Shown piece by piece: positions 24,604 through 33,544 of a stretch of DNA of 64,000 nt (its first letter is position 1; each line of letters opens with the position of its first letter). Made by a program: the position numbers and the translations under genes. The stretch is from VBCG01 sp044226535. Its GTDB lineage: Bacteria; Pseudomonadota; Gammaproteobacteria; Burkholderiales; Casimicrobiaceae. The stretch lies in contig JBGAGT010000001.1 of assembly GCA_044226535.1 (NCBI GenBank), positions 124,001 through 188,000 of the forward strand, given 5' to 3'. Below the pieces are notes generated by a model. That model worked only from the letters and a program-made list of their open reading frames with translations. It was not told the origin of the DNA and did not search any database.

Positions 24604-25242
24604 TCAGGCGAGCCAGGGCTCTTCGGCGAGGCGCTTGGCCTCGAAGGCGCGCACCTCGTCGGCGTGCTGCAGCGTGAGGCCGATGTCGTCCAGCCCGTTC
24701 ACCAGCCGGTGCTTGCGCGAGGGGTCGACGTCGAAGGGATGCGTGAACGAGCCGTCGGGCGTGGCGACGCGCTGCGCGACGAGGTCGACCATCAGCCGGT
24801 AGCCCGGGAACGCGGCGACCTCGTCGAAGAGCTTCGCCACCACCGACTCGGGCAGCACGATGGGCAAAAGGCCCGTCTTGAAGCAGTTGTTGAAGAAGAT
24901 GTCGGCGTACGAGGGCGCGAGGATGGCGCGGAACCCGTAGTCGTCGAGCGCCCAGGGCGCGTGCTCGCGCGAGCTGCCGCAGCCGAAATTGGCGCGCGCG
25001 AGCAGGATCGAGGCGCCCGTGTAGCGCGGCTGGTTGAGCACGAAGTCGGGGTTGAGCGGCCGCCTCGCGTTGTCCATCCCCGGCTCGCCCGTGTCGAGGT
25101 AGCGCCAGGCGTCGAACAGGTTCGGCCCGAAGCCGCTGCGCTTGATCGACTTCAGGAACTGCTTGGGGATGATCGCGTCGGTGTCGACGTTGGCGCGGTC
25201 GAGCGGCGCCACGAGCCCGTCGTGCTGCGTGAATGCTTGCAT
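24604..25242 (-). CDS. leuD: 3-isopropylmalate dehydratase small subunit
   Basis: Swivel subunit of isopropylmalate isomerase, which works with LeuC. 212 aa, with the diagnostic ANFGCGSSREHAPWAL (about 70-85) and NVDTDAIIPKQFLKSI near the N-terminus. It lies between the entericidin gene and leuB, all transcribed leftwards. Confidence 0.95.
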   Translation of the reverse strand: MQAFTQHDGLVAPLDRANVDTDAIIPKQFLKSIKRSGFGPNLFDAWRYLDTGEPGMDNARRPLNPDFVLNQPRYTGASILLARANFGCGSSREHAPWALDDYGFRAILAPSYADIFFNNCFKTGLLPIVLPESVVAKLFDEVAAFPGYRLMVDLVAQRVATPDGSFTHPFDVDPSRKHRLVNGLDDIGLTLQHADEVRAFEAKRLAEEPWLA

Positions 25243-25314
25243 GTAGGGTGTCGCGGCGCGGCGGCGGGCGAGCCCCGCGGCCGCGCCGGCGGTTTCCTTC
25301 GGTTGCGGGGTGGG

Positions 25315-25461
25315 TTACTTCGGTTTGGCCTTGTCGGCGGCGTTCTCGACGGCCTGGCCCGCGGCCTTGGTGTCCTTGCCCATGCCTTCGACGGTGTTGC
25401 AGGCCGCGAGCCCGAGCGCGAAGCCCGACAGCGCCAGCAGGCCGATCATCTTCTTCAGCAT
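25315..25461 (-). CDS. Entericidin-family small lipoprotein
   Basis: A 48-aa lipoprotein: MLKKMIGLLALSGFALGLAACN is a signal peptide with lipobox LAAC (Cys21). The short mature part contains TVEGMGKDTKAAGQAVENAA, the entericidin A/B signature. Entericidins are small cell-envelope lipoproteins, described in enterics as an antidote/toxin pair tied to stationary phase; only one gene is present here. AGGGAGCAC stands before the ATG. It lies between leuC and leuD, apparently inside the leu operon. Confidence 0.8.
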   Translation of the reverse strand: MLKKMIGLLALSGFALGLAACNTVEGMGKDTKAAGQAVENAADKAKPK

Positions 25462-25481
25462 ACGAGTGCTCCCTTTGTGTG

Positions 25482-26894
25482 CTACCCGAAAAGTCGACGG
25501 ACGTCGACGAAGTGGCCCGCGACCGCGGCGGCTGCCGCCATCGCCGGACTGACCAGGTGCGTGCGGCCGCCGGCGCCCTGGCGGCCCTCGAAATTGCGAT
25601 TCGACGTCGACGCGCAGCGCTCGCCCGGCTCGAGCCGGTCGTCGTTCATGGCGAGGCACATCGAGCACCCCGGCTCGCGCCACTCGAAGCCCGCGTCGCG
25701 GAACACGCGGTCGAGGCCCTCGGCCTCGGCCTGGGCCTTCACCAGGCCGGAGCCCGGCACCACCATCGCCACCTTGATGCTGGAGGCGACGTGGCGGCCG
25801 CGCGCGACATTGGCGGCGGCGCGCAGGTCCTCGATGCGCGAATTGGTGCAGCTGCCGATGAACACCTTGTCGATGCGGATGTCGGTGATCGGCGTGTTGG
25901 GCACGAGGCCCATGTAGGTGAGCGCGCGCTCGATGCCCTCGCGACGCGCGGCGTCGCGCTCGCGCTCGGGGTCGGGAACGCGCCCCTCGATCGACACCAC
26001 CATCTCGGGCGAGGTGCCCCAGGTGACCTGGGGCCGCACCTTCGAGGCGTCGATCACGTGCGTGACGTCGAAATGCGCGCCCTCGTCGGAATGCAGCGTG
26101 CGCCAGTGCGCGACGGCGCGGTCCCAGAGCTCGCCCGAAGGCGCGTACGGTCGCCCGCGCAGGTAATCGAAGGTGGTGTCGTCCGCGGCGATCATGCCGG
26201 CGCGCGCGCCGGCCTCGATCGCCATGTTGCAGACGGTCATCCGCGCTTCCATCGACATGGCGCGGATCGCCTCGCCCGCGAACTCGATGGCATGGCCGGT
26301 GCCGCCCGCCGTGCCGATGGTGCCGATCAGCGAGAGCACCAGGTCCTTGGCGGTGACGCCCGGCGGTGGGCGGTTGTCGAAGCGCACCAGCATGGTCTTC
26401 GAGCGCCGCGCGACGAGGCACTGCGTCGCCAGCACGTGCTCGACCTCGGAGGTGCCGATGCCGAAGGCGAGGCAGGCGAAGGCGCCGTGCGTGCTGGTGT
26501 GCGAGTCGCCGCAGACCACCGTCATGCCGGGCAGGGTCGCCCCGCTTTCGGGGCCGATCACGTGCACGATGCCCTGGCGGCGGTCGCGGAACGGGAAGTA
26601 GGCCTTGGCGCCAGTGGCGCGGATATTGGCGTCGAGCGTCTCGACCTGGGTACGCGAGACGGGATCGCGGATGCCCTCGTCCCAGTGCGTGGTGGGCGTG
26701 TTGTGGTCGGCCGTGGCGACGATCGAGCCGGTGCGCCAGGGCTTGCGCCCGGCCAGCCGCAAGCCTTCGTAGGCCTGCGGGCTGGTCACCTCGTGGACGA
26801 GGTGGCGGTCGATGTACAGCAGCACGGCGCCGTCGCCTTCGTCGCGGACGACGTGGCTGTCGAAGAGCTTGTCGTACAGGGTTTTGCGTTGCAT
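25482..26894 (-). CDS. leuC: 3-isopropylmalate dehydratase large subunit
   Basis: Catalytic 4Fe-4S subunit of isopropylmalate isomerase, converting 2- to 3-isopropylmalate. 470 aa of the aconitase family. The cluster ligands are in GSCTNSR (about 347-353) and CSMCLAMN (about 407-414), with VCGDSHTSTHGAFA near residue 130. First gene of the leu unit. The upstream gap 26895-26993 is GC-rich; a possible -10 (CAATAAT) is seen but no clear leader peptide or attenuator. Confidence 0.96.
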   Translation of the reverse strand: MQRKTLYDKLFDSHVVRDEGDGAVLLYIDRHLVHEVTSPQAYEGLRLAGRKPWRTGSIVATADHNTPTTHWDEGIRDPVSRTQVETLDANIRATGAKAYFPFRDRRQGIVHVIGPESGATLPGMTVVCGDSHTSTHGAFACLAFGIGTSEVEHVLATQCLVARRSKTMLVRFDNRPPPGVTAKDLVLSLIGTIGTAGGTGHAIEFAGEAIRAMSMEARMTVCNMAIEAGARAGMIAADDTTFDYLRGRPYAPSGELWDRAVAHWRTLHSDEGAHFDVTHVIDASKVRPQVTWGTSPEMVVSIEGRVPDPERERDAARREGIERALTYMGLVPNTPITDIRIDKVFIGSCTNSRIEDLRAAANVARGRHVASSIKVAMVVPGSGLVKAQAEAEGLDRVFRDAGFEWREPGCSMCLAMNDDRLEPGERCASTSNRNFEGRQGAGGRTHLVSPAMAAAAAVAGHFVDVRRLFG

Positions 26895-26993
26895 GGCTTC
26901 GCGCGGCGCGCCATGGAGGAGAGGAGCGCGGGGCCGCGTGGTTCGATTATTGCATAAAGCCGCCGCCTCCCCCGCAGGGCCGCCCGCCCTCCA

Positions 26994-27938
26994 TCACGCG
27001 CCGCGTGGCGTCCAGCGCGCGGCCAGCATCGCCGCGATGCGCGCGACCGCGGAGGCCACCGGCACCACCTGCGGGTCGATCGTCTCGGCCGGCGTCGCGC
27101 GCAGCCAGGTGAACTGCCGCTTGGCGAGCTGCCGCGTCGCCGCGATCGCGCGCTCGCGGAAGCTCGCGCGGTCGCACTCCCCGGCGAGATGCGCCCAGGC
27201 CTGGCGGTAGCCCACGGCGCGCATCGACGGCAGGCCGTCATGCAGCCGGGCGTCGGCGCGCAGCGCCGCGACCTCGTCGAGGAAGCCGGCGGCGAGCATG
27301 GCGTCGAAGCGCGCGGCGAGCTCGCGATGCAGCGCCGCGCGATCGCCGGGCAGGAGCGCCACCGCCAGCGCATCGTCCGCCACGCCGCGCGCCGCGCGGC
27401 GGCCCTGCAGCACCGACAGCGGCACGCCCGCGAGGGCGTGCACCTCGAGCGCGCGCTGGATGCGCTGCGAATCGTTGGGGGCGATGCGCGTCGCCGCGGC
27501 GGGATCGATGCGCGCAAGCTCGGCGTGCAACGCGGGCCATCCCTCGGCCGCGGCGCGCGCATCGAGGGACGCGCGCACGGCGGCGTCGCCCACCGGCAGC
27601 GCGGACAGGCCTTCGCGCAACGCCTTGAAATAGAGCATCGTGCCGCCCGCGACGATGGGCAGCGCGCCGCGCGAGCGCACCGACGCGATGGCGCGCGCCG
27701 CGTCGTCGACGAAGCGCGCCGTCGAATAGTGCTCGAAGGGCTCGACCAGGTCGAGGAGATGGTGCGGCACCGCCGCGCGCGTCGCCGCGTCGGGCTTGGC
27801 GGTGCCGATGTCCATGCGGCGGTACACCTGCGCCGAGTCGACGCTGACGATCTCGCCGCCGAGCTCGCGGGCGAGTGCCAGCGCGAGCGCGCTCTTGCCC
27901 GAGCCCGTCGGGCCCATCAGCAGCAGCACGGGCGCCAT
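26994..27938 (-). CDS. miaA: tRNA dimethylallyltransferase
   Basis: Transfers dimethylallyl to A37 of UNN-reading tRNAs. 314 aa, with the P-loop MGPTGSGKSALA (8-19), DSAQVYRRMDIGTAKP and GGTMLYFKAL (about 98-107), and NDSQRIQRALEV. The start at 27938 shares a base with the mutL stop (TGATG), so mutL-miaA are coupled as in most proteobacteria. hfq is not next to it here. Confidence 0.95.
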   Translation of the reverse strand: MAPVLLLMGPTGSGKSALALALARELGGEIVSVDSAQVYRRMDIGTAKPDAATRAAVPHHLLDLVEPFEHYSTARFVDDAARAIASVRSRGALPIVAGGTMLYFKALREGLSALPVGDAAVRASLDARAAAEGWPALHAELARIDPAAATRIAPNDSQRIQRALEVHALAGVPLSVLQGRRAARGVADDALAVALLPGDRAALHRELAARFDAMLAAGFLDEVAALRADARLHDGLPSMRAVGYRQAWAHLAGECDRASFRERAIAATRQLAKRQFTWLRATPAETIDPQVVPVASAVARIAAMLAARWTPRGA

Positions 27939-29941
27939 CAGCGCCCCCGCATGAACAGCCGGTCGAGGTCCCCGAGCGTCAAGCGGTACCAGGTCGGCCG
28001 GCCGTGGTTGCACTGGCCCGCGCGCTCGGTCGCCTCCATGTCGCGCAACAGCGCGTTCATCTCCGCCAGCGTGAGGTTGCGGTGCGCGCGCACCGCGGCG
28101 TGGCAGGCGATGGTGGAGAAGAGCTCGTCGCGATGGCGCGCCAGCACCGCGCTCGCGCCGAACTCGGTCAGGTCGTGCAGCACCGCGCGCGCCAGCGCGA
28201 CGGCATCGGCGTCGCGTGCGATGGCGGGGATGGCCCGCACGGCCAGCGCCGAGGGCCCGATCGCGGCGACCTCGAAGCCCAGCGCCTCGAGCGTGGCGCG
28301 CTGCGCCTCGGCGGTGTCCATCTCCAGCGGCTCGGCGACGAAGGTCGCCGGGACCAGCAGCGGCTGGCGCGCCATCGCCGCCTCGCCCGACGCCGCCTTG
28401 AGCCGCTCGTAGACGATGCGCTCGTGCGCGGCGTGCATGTCGACCAGCACCAGGCCCTCGCGGTCCTGCGCGAGGATGTACACGCCATGGAGCTGCGCCA
28501 GCGCGAAGCCGAGCGGGTGCGCGTCGCCGCCCTCCGCGGCGCCGTCATACTCGCGACCGTCATCCCCGCGACCGTCATCCCCGCGACCGTCATCCCCGCG
28601 ACCGTCATCCCCGCGACCGTCATCCCCGCGACCGTCATCCCCGCGACCGTCATCCCCGCGACCGTCATCCCCGCGCAAGCGGGGACCCACCCCGCCGGCA
28701 CCGCCTTCCGCGGCTCGCGTACCGAAGAGTCGCGCGTAGAACGGTGACGGCTCCATCGCCTCGGCGCCGCGCGCCTCGCCGATGCCTGCCCGGCCCGAGA
28801 CGAGCTCCAGCGGGCGTTGCACGCGCGGCGCGCCCGCGGCGAACTCGGCGTCGCTGCGCAGGCCCGCGGCGCTGGTCGGCGCGGCGTCGGCGCCCGGGGG
28901 CGGTATGCGCGCCGCGGCGATGCCGAGCCGCTCCGCGGCCGACACCGCGGGTTGCGCGGCGGCCGTCGCCGCGAGTGCGCGCTCGACCGCATGCCGCACG
29001 AACTGGTGCACGGCGCCACTGTCGCGGAAGCGCAGCTCGGTCTTCTGAGGGTGCACGTTCACGTCGACGGCGCGCGGGTCGAGGGTCAACCACAGCACGT
29101 AGCCCGGCGCGCGATCGTGGTGGAGCACGTCGCGGTAGGCCTCGCGCAGCGCATGCGCGAGCACGCGGTCGCGCACGAAGCGCCCGTTGACGAACACGTA
29201 CTGGCCGCCACCCTTGGCGGCATAGGCAGGCCGCAGCGCGCAGCCCTGCAGCGTGATGGCGCCACCGTCGGCGTCGACCTCGGCCGCCGCGGCGGTGAAG
29301 CCTTCGCCGAGCAGCGCGTCGATGCGCGCACGCCGTGCCGACGGCAGCAGGCGGTGCTGCACGCGGCCGTTGTGCGCCAGCGAGAACGCGATGTCGGGGC
29401 GGGCCAGCGCGATGCGCGTGAACGCCTCCGCCACGTGCGCCCATTCGGTGGCCTCGGCGCGCAGGAACTTGCGCCGCGCCGGCGTGTTGAAGTAGAGCTC
29501 CTCGACGCTCACCGTGGTGCCCGAGGCGAGGGCCGCGGGCTCGATGCTGCCGGCCTGGCCACCCTCCACCTCGAGCCGCCAGGCGTGCGGCTTGCCACGC
29601 CGCCGCGAGGTCAGCGCGAGCCGCGACACCGAGGCGATGGACGCCAGCGCCTCGCCGCGGAAGCCGAGCGTTGCGATCGCGGCGAGGTCCGAAGGCACGG
29701 CGATCTTCGAGGTCGCGTGCCGCGCCAGCGCCAGCGGCAGCTCGTCGCGCTCGATGCCGTCGCCGTCGTCGGCAACGCGCAGGCGCTTCACGCCGCCGCC
29801 CGCGACGTCGACGTCGATGGCGGTCGCGGCGGCGTCGAGCGCGTTTTCAAGCAGCTCCTTCAGCGCCGCGGCGGGCCGCTCGACCACTTCGCCGGCGGCG
29901 ATCTGGCTGATCAGCAGGTCGGGCAACGCGCGGATGGTCAT
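27938..29941 (-). CDS. mutL: DNA mismatch repair protein MutL with repeat-expanded linker
   Basis: Couples MutS mismatch recognition to downstream excision. 667 aa. The GHKL ATPase half (1-330) has ELLENALDA (29-37), DDGDGIERDEL, TLGFRGEALASIASV and VNVHPQKTELRF. The C-terminal dimerisation domain starts near residue 475 (HPLGFALAQLHGVYILAQDR) and ends DLDRLFMRG. The linker contains GPRLRGDDG followed by eight or so RGDDG pentapeptides and one REYDG, encoded by a 15-bp tandem array at 28542-28690. Because the unit is divisible by three, the frame stays open. The ATPase and dimerisation parts look intact, so the protein should work. Confidence 0.95.
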   Translation of the reverse strand: MTIRALPDLLISQIAAGEVVERPAAALKELLENALDAAATAIDVDVAGGGVKRLRVADDGDGIERDELPLALARHATSKIAVPSDLAAIATLGFRGEALASIASVSRLALTSRRRGKPHAWRLEVEGGQAGSIEPAALASGTTVSVEELYFNTPARRKFLRAEATEWAHVAEAFTRIALARPDIAFSLAHNGRVQHRLLPSARRARIDALLGEGFTAAAAEVDADGGAITLQGCALRPAYAAKGGGQYVFVNGRFVRDRVLAHALREAYRDVLHHDRAPGYVLWLTLDPRAVDVNVHPQKTELRFRDSGAVHQFVRHAVERALAATAAAQPAVSAAERLGIAAARIPPPGADAAPTSAAGLRSDAEFAAGAPRVQRPLELVSGRAGIGEARGAEAMEPSPFYARLFGTRAAEGGAGGVGPRLRGDDGRGDDGRGDDGRGDDGRGDDGRGDDGRGDDGRGDDGREYDGAAEGGDAHPLGFALAQLHGVYILAQDREGLVLVDMHAAHERIVYERLKAASGEAAMARQPLLVPATFVAEPLEMDTAEAQRATLEALGFEVAAIGPSALAVRAIPAIARDADAVALARAVLHDLTEFGASAVLARHRDELFSTIACHAAVRAHRNLTLAEMNALLRDMEATERAGQCNHGRPTWYRLTLGDLDRLFMRGR
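28542..28690. repeat. 15-bp tandem array within mutL
   Basis: About nine units of cgtcatccccgcgac: the first is degenerate (catactcgcgac), and the last runs into caagcggggaccc, the second arm of the dispersed palindromic repeat. This looks like a repeat element that inserted in the MutL linker and was then amplified from one arm. Confidence 0.9.
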
Positions 29942-29969
29942 CGCGACATCCCATCGCCGGCGCAAAGCG

Positions 29970-30665
29970 TCATCGCGCCAATCCTTCACTCCAGCGCGCG
30001 TAGATCGACGAGGCCACGCCGTGCAGCGCGCCGACGCGCGCGGGGAGCTCGCGGCGGATCTCGGCCTCGCTTTGCAGCGCCCCGGCCGAGCGCGCCGGCA
30101 GCTCGTCCGCACCCGAGCGGCACCACGTGTCGACGAGGTCTTCGGTCATCTCGACATGGCATTGCATCCCGATGTGGCGGTCGTCGACCACGTAGGCCTG
30201 GTTGGGATTGAAGGTGTTGGCGAGCACGCGTGCCGCGCCTGGCGGAAGATCGAAGGCATCGTAATGCCACTGGAAGGCGGTGAAGCGCGCGCGCCCGCCG
30301 AACCACCCGGTGTCGGTCGCCTCGACATCGATCCAGCCGATCTCCGCCTGCGCCGCCCGGGTCACGCGCGCACCCAGCGCGCGCGCCAGCAGCTGGCCGC
30401 CGAGGCAATGCCCGATCACGGGAACGCGCGCGTCGACGGCGTCGCGCAGCAGCGCGCAGGCGGGCTCGATCCACGGCAGCGCGTCGTTGACGCTCATGGG
30501 TCCGCCCATCATGCCGATGCCGGCGAAGGCGCGAGGGTCCTTCGGCACCGAGTCGCCCGCGTCGAGCGCGACGAGCTGCCAGGGGATGCGCTGCGCGTCG
30601 AGCCACTCGGCGAAGTACGCGGGGCCCTCGGTGCGGGAAAAGCGCAGGATCGCGATCGGAAGCAT
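29970..30665 (-). CDS. Type 1 glutamine amidotransferase (GuaA-like domain)
   Basis: A 231-aa stand-alone class I glutamine amidotransferase domain. The nucleophile is Cys87 in VIGHCLGGQL, with His and Glu in MQCHVEMT (about 166-173). Such proteins are often annotated as GMP-synthase-like; the acceptor substrate is unknown, and some relatives act as gamma-glutamyl hydrolases. It is divergent from the S9 peptidase gene with only 27 bases between starts and lies 28 bases upstream of mutL on the same strand. Confidence 0.85.
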   Translation of the reverse strand: MLPIAILRFSRTEGPAYFAEWLDAQRIPWQLVALDAGDSVPKDPRAFAGIGMMGGPMSVNDALPWIEPACALLRDAVDARVPVIGHCLGGQLLARALGARVTRAAQAEIGWIDVEATDTGWFGGRARFTAFQWHYDAFDLPPGAARVLANTFNPNQAYVVDDRHIGMQCHVEMTEDLVDTWCRSGADELPARSAGALQSEAEIRRELPARVGALHGVASSIYARWSEGLAR

Positions 30666-30692
30666 CGGGCGCGGGACGACTACAATCCGCGA

Positions 30693-32699
30693 ATGTTATC
30701 AGCCGCCCGCCTCCCTGCCTTCGCGCTCGCCGTCCTCGCCTTCGCGCTCTGCGCAGGCCGGGCATGCGCCGATGCGCCCCCCGCCGACGTCGTCGCGCCC
30801 GGCCCGCACCTCAAGGTCGAGGGTGCGCCACCGGCGCGCGCCGCGCTGGCCGCGAGGCTCGCCCCCTACTCGGAGTTCAGGCCGCGCCTCCTCGCGTCCT
30901 GGCATCCCACCGAGCGCAAGCTCGTGGTGTCGACGCGCGTCGCCAACACCGTGCAGCTCAACCTCGTCGCGGCGCCGCTCGCCCCCCTCGAGCCACTCAC
31001 CGACTTCGCCGACCCGGTGCGCCAGGGCGGCTTCTGGCCGGCGAAACCCGAGGCGCTGGTGTTCGCGCGCGACACCGGCGGCAACGAGCAGACCCAACTC
31101 TACCGGCTCGACGCCGGCGCGCACGCGCCGACGCTCCTCACCGACGACCAGCGCGCGCACCGCGTGATCGGCATCAACCGCGCGCGCGACCGCCTGCTGC
31201 TCGGCTCGGTGGCGCTGGACAAGAACGGCAAGCAGGACCAGCCGCTGCTCGACCTGACGTTGCTCGACCCGCTCGACCCCGATCATCCCCGGCACGTCGC
31301 GACGCTGCCCGGAACGCTGTGGGACGACGCCGACTTCTCGTTCGACGACAAGCGCGTGGTGCTGATCAACGCGCAGTCGATCAGCGAAAGCCGGGTGTTC
31401 GTGCTCGACCTCGAGACCGGCAAGCGCACGCGCGTGATGCCGCCCGCCGACGAGCTGCCGCGCGAGCCCTCGGCCTCGACCTCGCCCGCCTTCGCGCGCG
31501 ACGGCCGGCACGTGTTCCTCACCACCGACCGCGACGGGCTCTTCCAGCGCGCGGCGCGGCTCGACCTCGCGACCGGCAAGCTCGAGTACTTCGGCCCCGA
31601 CAACTGGGACGCCGAGGACCTGCGCGTCTCGCCGGACGGACTGACGGTGGCGCTGGTGATCAACGAAGGCGGCGCGGGCACGCTCAGGCTCTACGACGCC
31701 GAGAGCCTCGCCGAGATCGCCGGCCCGAAGCTCCCGGCCGGACGCGCCTCGCGCCTGCAGTGGCGGCCGGACTCGAGCGAGATCGCCTTCAACCTCGAGT
31801 CCGCCGCGAGCCCGAACGAGGTGTGGAGCTTCATGCCGCGCAACGGCCAGGTCACGCGCTGGACGGAGAATCGCGTCGCCGGCATCGATCCCGCGGGCTT
31901 CAGCGCGCCCGAGGCCATCCAGTGGAAGGCCTCCGACGGCCTCGTGATCCACGGCTTCCTCAACCGCCCGCCGGCGCGCTTCACCGGCCCGCGGCCGGTG
32001 GTGGTCTACATCCACGGCGGCCCCGAAGGCCAGTCGCGCCCGGGGTTCTTGGGTCGCTGGAACTACCTGATCGACGCCATGGGCGTGGCGGTGATCGAGC
32101 CCAACGTGCGCGGCTCGACCGGCTACGGCAAGGAGTTCGTGCGCCAGGACAACGGCCGGCTGCGCGAGGAATCGGTGAAGGACATCGGCGCGCTGCTCGA
32201 CTGGATCGGCACGCAGAAGGACCTCGACGCGACGCGCGTGGTCGTGGCCGGCGGCAGCTACGGCGGCTACATGAGCCTCGCCACCGCCACGCATTACGAC
32301 GCGCGCATCGCCGGCACGATCGACGTGGTCGGCATCGCCAACTTCGTGAGCTTCCTCGAGAACACCGAAAGCTACCGGCGCGACGCGCGGCGCGTCGAGT
32401 ACGGCGACGAGCGCCAGCCGTCGATGCGCGAGTTCCTGACGCGCATCTCGCCGGTGACCAATGCCGCGAAGATCACCAAGCCGCTGCTGGTGGTCGCGGG
32501 CCGCAACGACCCGCGCGTGCCGTGGACCGAGTCGCAGCAGATCGTCGACACAGTGAGGAAGAACGGCGGCAAGGTCTGGTACCTGCTCGCCGACAACGAG
32601 GGGCACGGCTTCCAGCGCAAGGACAACGCCGACTACTACTTCCTCACGCTGGTGGAGTTCGTCGCCGCGGCCACCGGCACGCCCGCGCTCGCGCCCTGA
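30693..32699 (+). CDS. Exported S9-family serine peptidase (prolyl oligopeptidase type)
   Basis: A 668-aa periplasmic peptidase. It has a signal peptide (1-26, LAVLAFALCAGRACADA), a beta-propeller-like N-terminal domain with WD40-type strands, and an alpha/beta-hydrolase domain from about residue 415. The catalytic triad is Ser522 (GGSYGGY), Asp606 (AGRNDPRVP) and His638 (NEGHGF). IHGGPEGQSRP forms the oxyanion region. Family members cleave short peptides, often dipeptidyl or acylaminoacyl substrates. Only the region from 30693 carries a signal peptide, which fixes the start although the frame is open far upstream. Confidence 0.88.
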   Translation: MLSAARLPAFALAVLAFALCAGRACADAPPADVVAPGPHLKVEGAPPARAALAARLAPYSEFRPRLLASWHPTERKLVVSTRVANTVQLNLVAAPLAPLEPLTDFADPVRQGGFWPAKPEALVFARDTGGNEQTQLYRLDAGAHAPTLLTDDQRAHRVIGINRARDRLLLGSVALDKNGKQDQPLLDLTLLDPLDPDHPRHVATLPGTLWDDADFSFDDKRVVLINAQSISESRVFVLDLETGKRTRVMPPADELPREPSASTSPAFARDGRHVFLTTDRDGLFQRAARLDLATGKLEYFGPDNWDAEDLRVSPDGLTVALVINEGGAGTLRLYDAESLAEIAGPKLPAGRASRLQWRPDSSEIAFNLESAASPNEVWSFMPRNGQVTRWTENRVAGIDPAGFSAPEAIQWKASDGLVIHGFLNRPPARFTGPRPVVVYIHGGPEGQSRPGFLGRWNYLIDAMGVAVIEPNVRGSTGYGKEFVRQDNGRLREESVKDIGALLDWIGTQKDLDATRVVVAGGSYGGYMSLATATHYDARIAGTIDVVGIANFVSFLENTESYRRDARRVEYGDERQPSMREFLTRISPVTNAAKITKPLLVVAGRNDPRVPWTESQQIVDTVRKNGGKVWYLLADNEGHGFQRKDNADYYFLTLVEFVAAATGTPALAP

Positions 32700-32729
32700 C
32701 GGCGCCTCGCCGTTCCCGCGCAAGCGCAC

Positions 32730-32756
32730 CGTCATCCCCGCGCAAGCGGGGATGAC
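32730..32756. repeat. Palindromic repeat unit between convergent genes
   Basis: gtcatccccgc-gcaa-gcggggatgac is a perfect 11-bp-arm hairpin between the ends of the S9 peptidase and the LytR-type regulator. It belongs to the dispersed GTCATCCCCGCG family and is placed where a bidirectional terminator would be expected. Confidence 0.85.
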
Positions 32757-32757
32757 G

Positions 32758-33510
32758 TCACATCTGCTTGAAGCGGTGCAGGAACTGCCGCGAGATCGGC
32801 AGCCTGTCGGGCCGCGCCTTGAGCAGCACGAACTGGCGCTCGGCGTCCTCGCGCAGCACGCCGGAAACCGCATCGAGGTTGACGATGGTGCCGCGGTGCA
32901 CCTGCCAGAAGCGCTCGGGGTCGAGCCCGGCGAGCAGGTCCTTCAAGGGCGTGCGGATCAGCGCCTCGGACTGCGCGAGCACCACGCGCGTGTACTTGGT
33001 GTCCGACTGGAAGAACAGCACCTCCTCCACTGCGATCAGCTTGACCTGCTTGCCCACCGCCGCCTTGATCCAGCGCATGCGCGCGCTCGCCTGCGCCGGC
33101 GCCACGCTGCGGAGCTGGTCGAGCAGCGAGGTCAGGTCGGCCGGCGGCGAGGCGAGCTTCTTCTTCATGCGCTCGACGGTCTGCGCGAGGCGCTCCGACT
33201 CGACGGGCTTCAGCAGGTAGTCGACCGCACCCGCCGCGAAGGCGCCGATGGCGTACTGGTCGTAGGCGGTGATGAACACCACGTGGCAGTCGCCGCCGAT
33301 CAGCGCGGCGACGTCGAGCCCGCTCTTGCCCGGCATGCGCACGTCGAGGAAGGCGATCTGCGGGCCGTGCAGGTCGAACAGCGCCAGCGCCTCGTCGCCG
33401 TCGGCGGCCTCGGCGACGATCTCGCACTCGGGCCAGAGCTCGGCGAGCTTGTCCTTGAGGCGCTCGCGCATCAGCGGCTCGTCTTCGGCGATCAGGGCGG
33501 TGGCGTGCAT
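32758..33510 (-). CDS. LytR/AlgR-type response regulator
   Basis: A 250-aa transcriptional regulator. The receiver domain (1-120) has acidic residues E9/D10, phospho-acceptor D56 in FLDVRMPG, and K near VDYLLKPVE. The C-terminal LytTR DNA-binding domain spans about 148-248 (GKQVKLIAVEEVLFFQSDTK, then WQVHRGTIVNLDAVSG). The start at 33510 begins just before the receiver; the frame extends upstream into poor sequence. It follows the histidine kinase gene by 34 bases and should be its partner. Confidence 0.9.
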   Translation of the reverse strand: MHATALIAEDEPLMRERLKDKLAELWPECEIVAEAADGDEALALFDLHGPQIAFLDVRMPGKSGLDVAALIGGDCHVVFITAYDQYAIGAFAAGAVDYLLKPVESERLAQTVERMKKKLASPPADLTSLLDQLRSVAPAQASARMRWIKAAVGKQVKLIAVEEVLFFQSDTKYTRVVLAQSEALIRTPLKDLLAGLDPERFWQVHRGTIVNLDAVSGVLREDAERQFVLLKARPDRLPISRQFLHRFKQM

Positions 33511-33544
33511 GATCTGGGCTCTCGCTGGGGAACGGTCGGGGTCG

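Noticed and set aside
26895..26993. Leucine leader peptide/attenuator before leuC
   Set aside because: No run of Leu codons and no paired hairpins with a T-tract were seen.
28542..28690. CRISPR-like array
   Set aside because: Units are 15 bp with no variable spacers and lie inside the mutL reading frame; it is a simple tandem repeat.
29514..32699. A 1061-codon plus-strand frame
   Set aside because: Only the part from 30693 is real (S9 peptidase with signal peptide); the upstream part is antisense to mutL and the amidotransferase gene.
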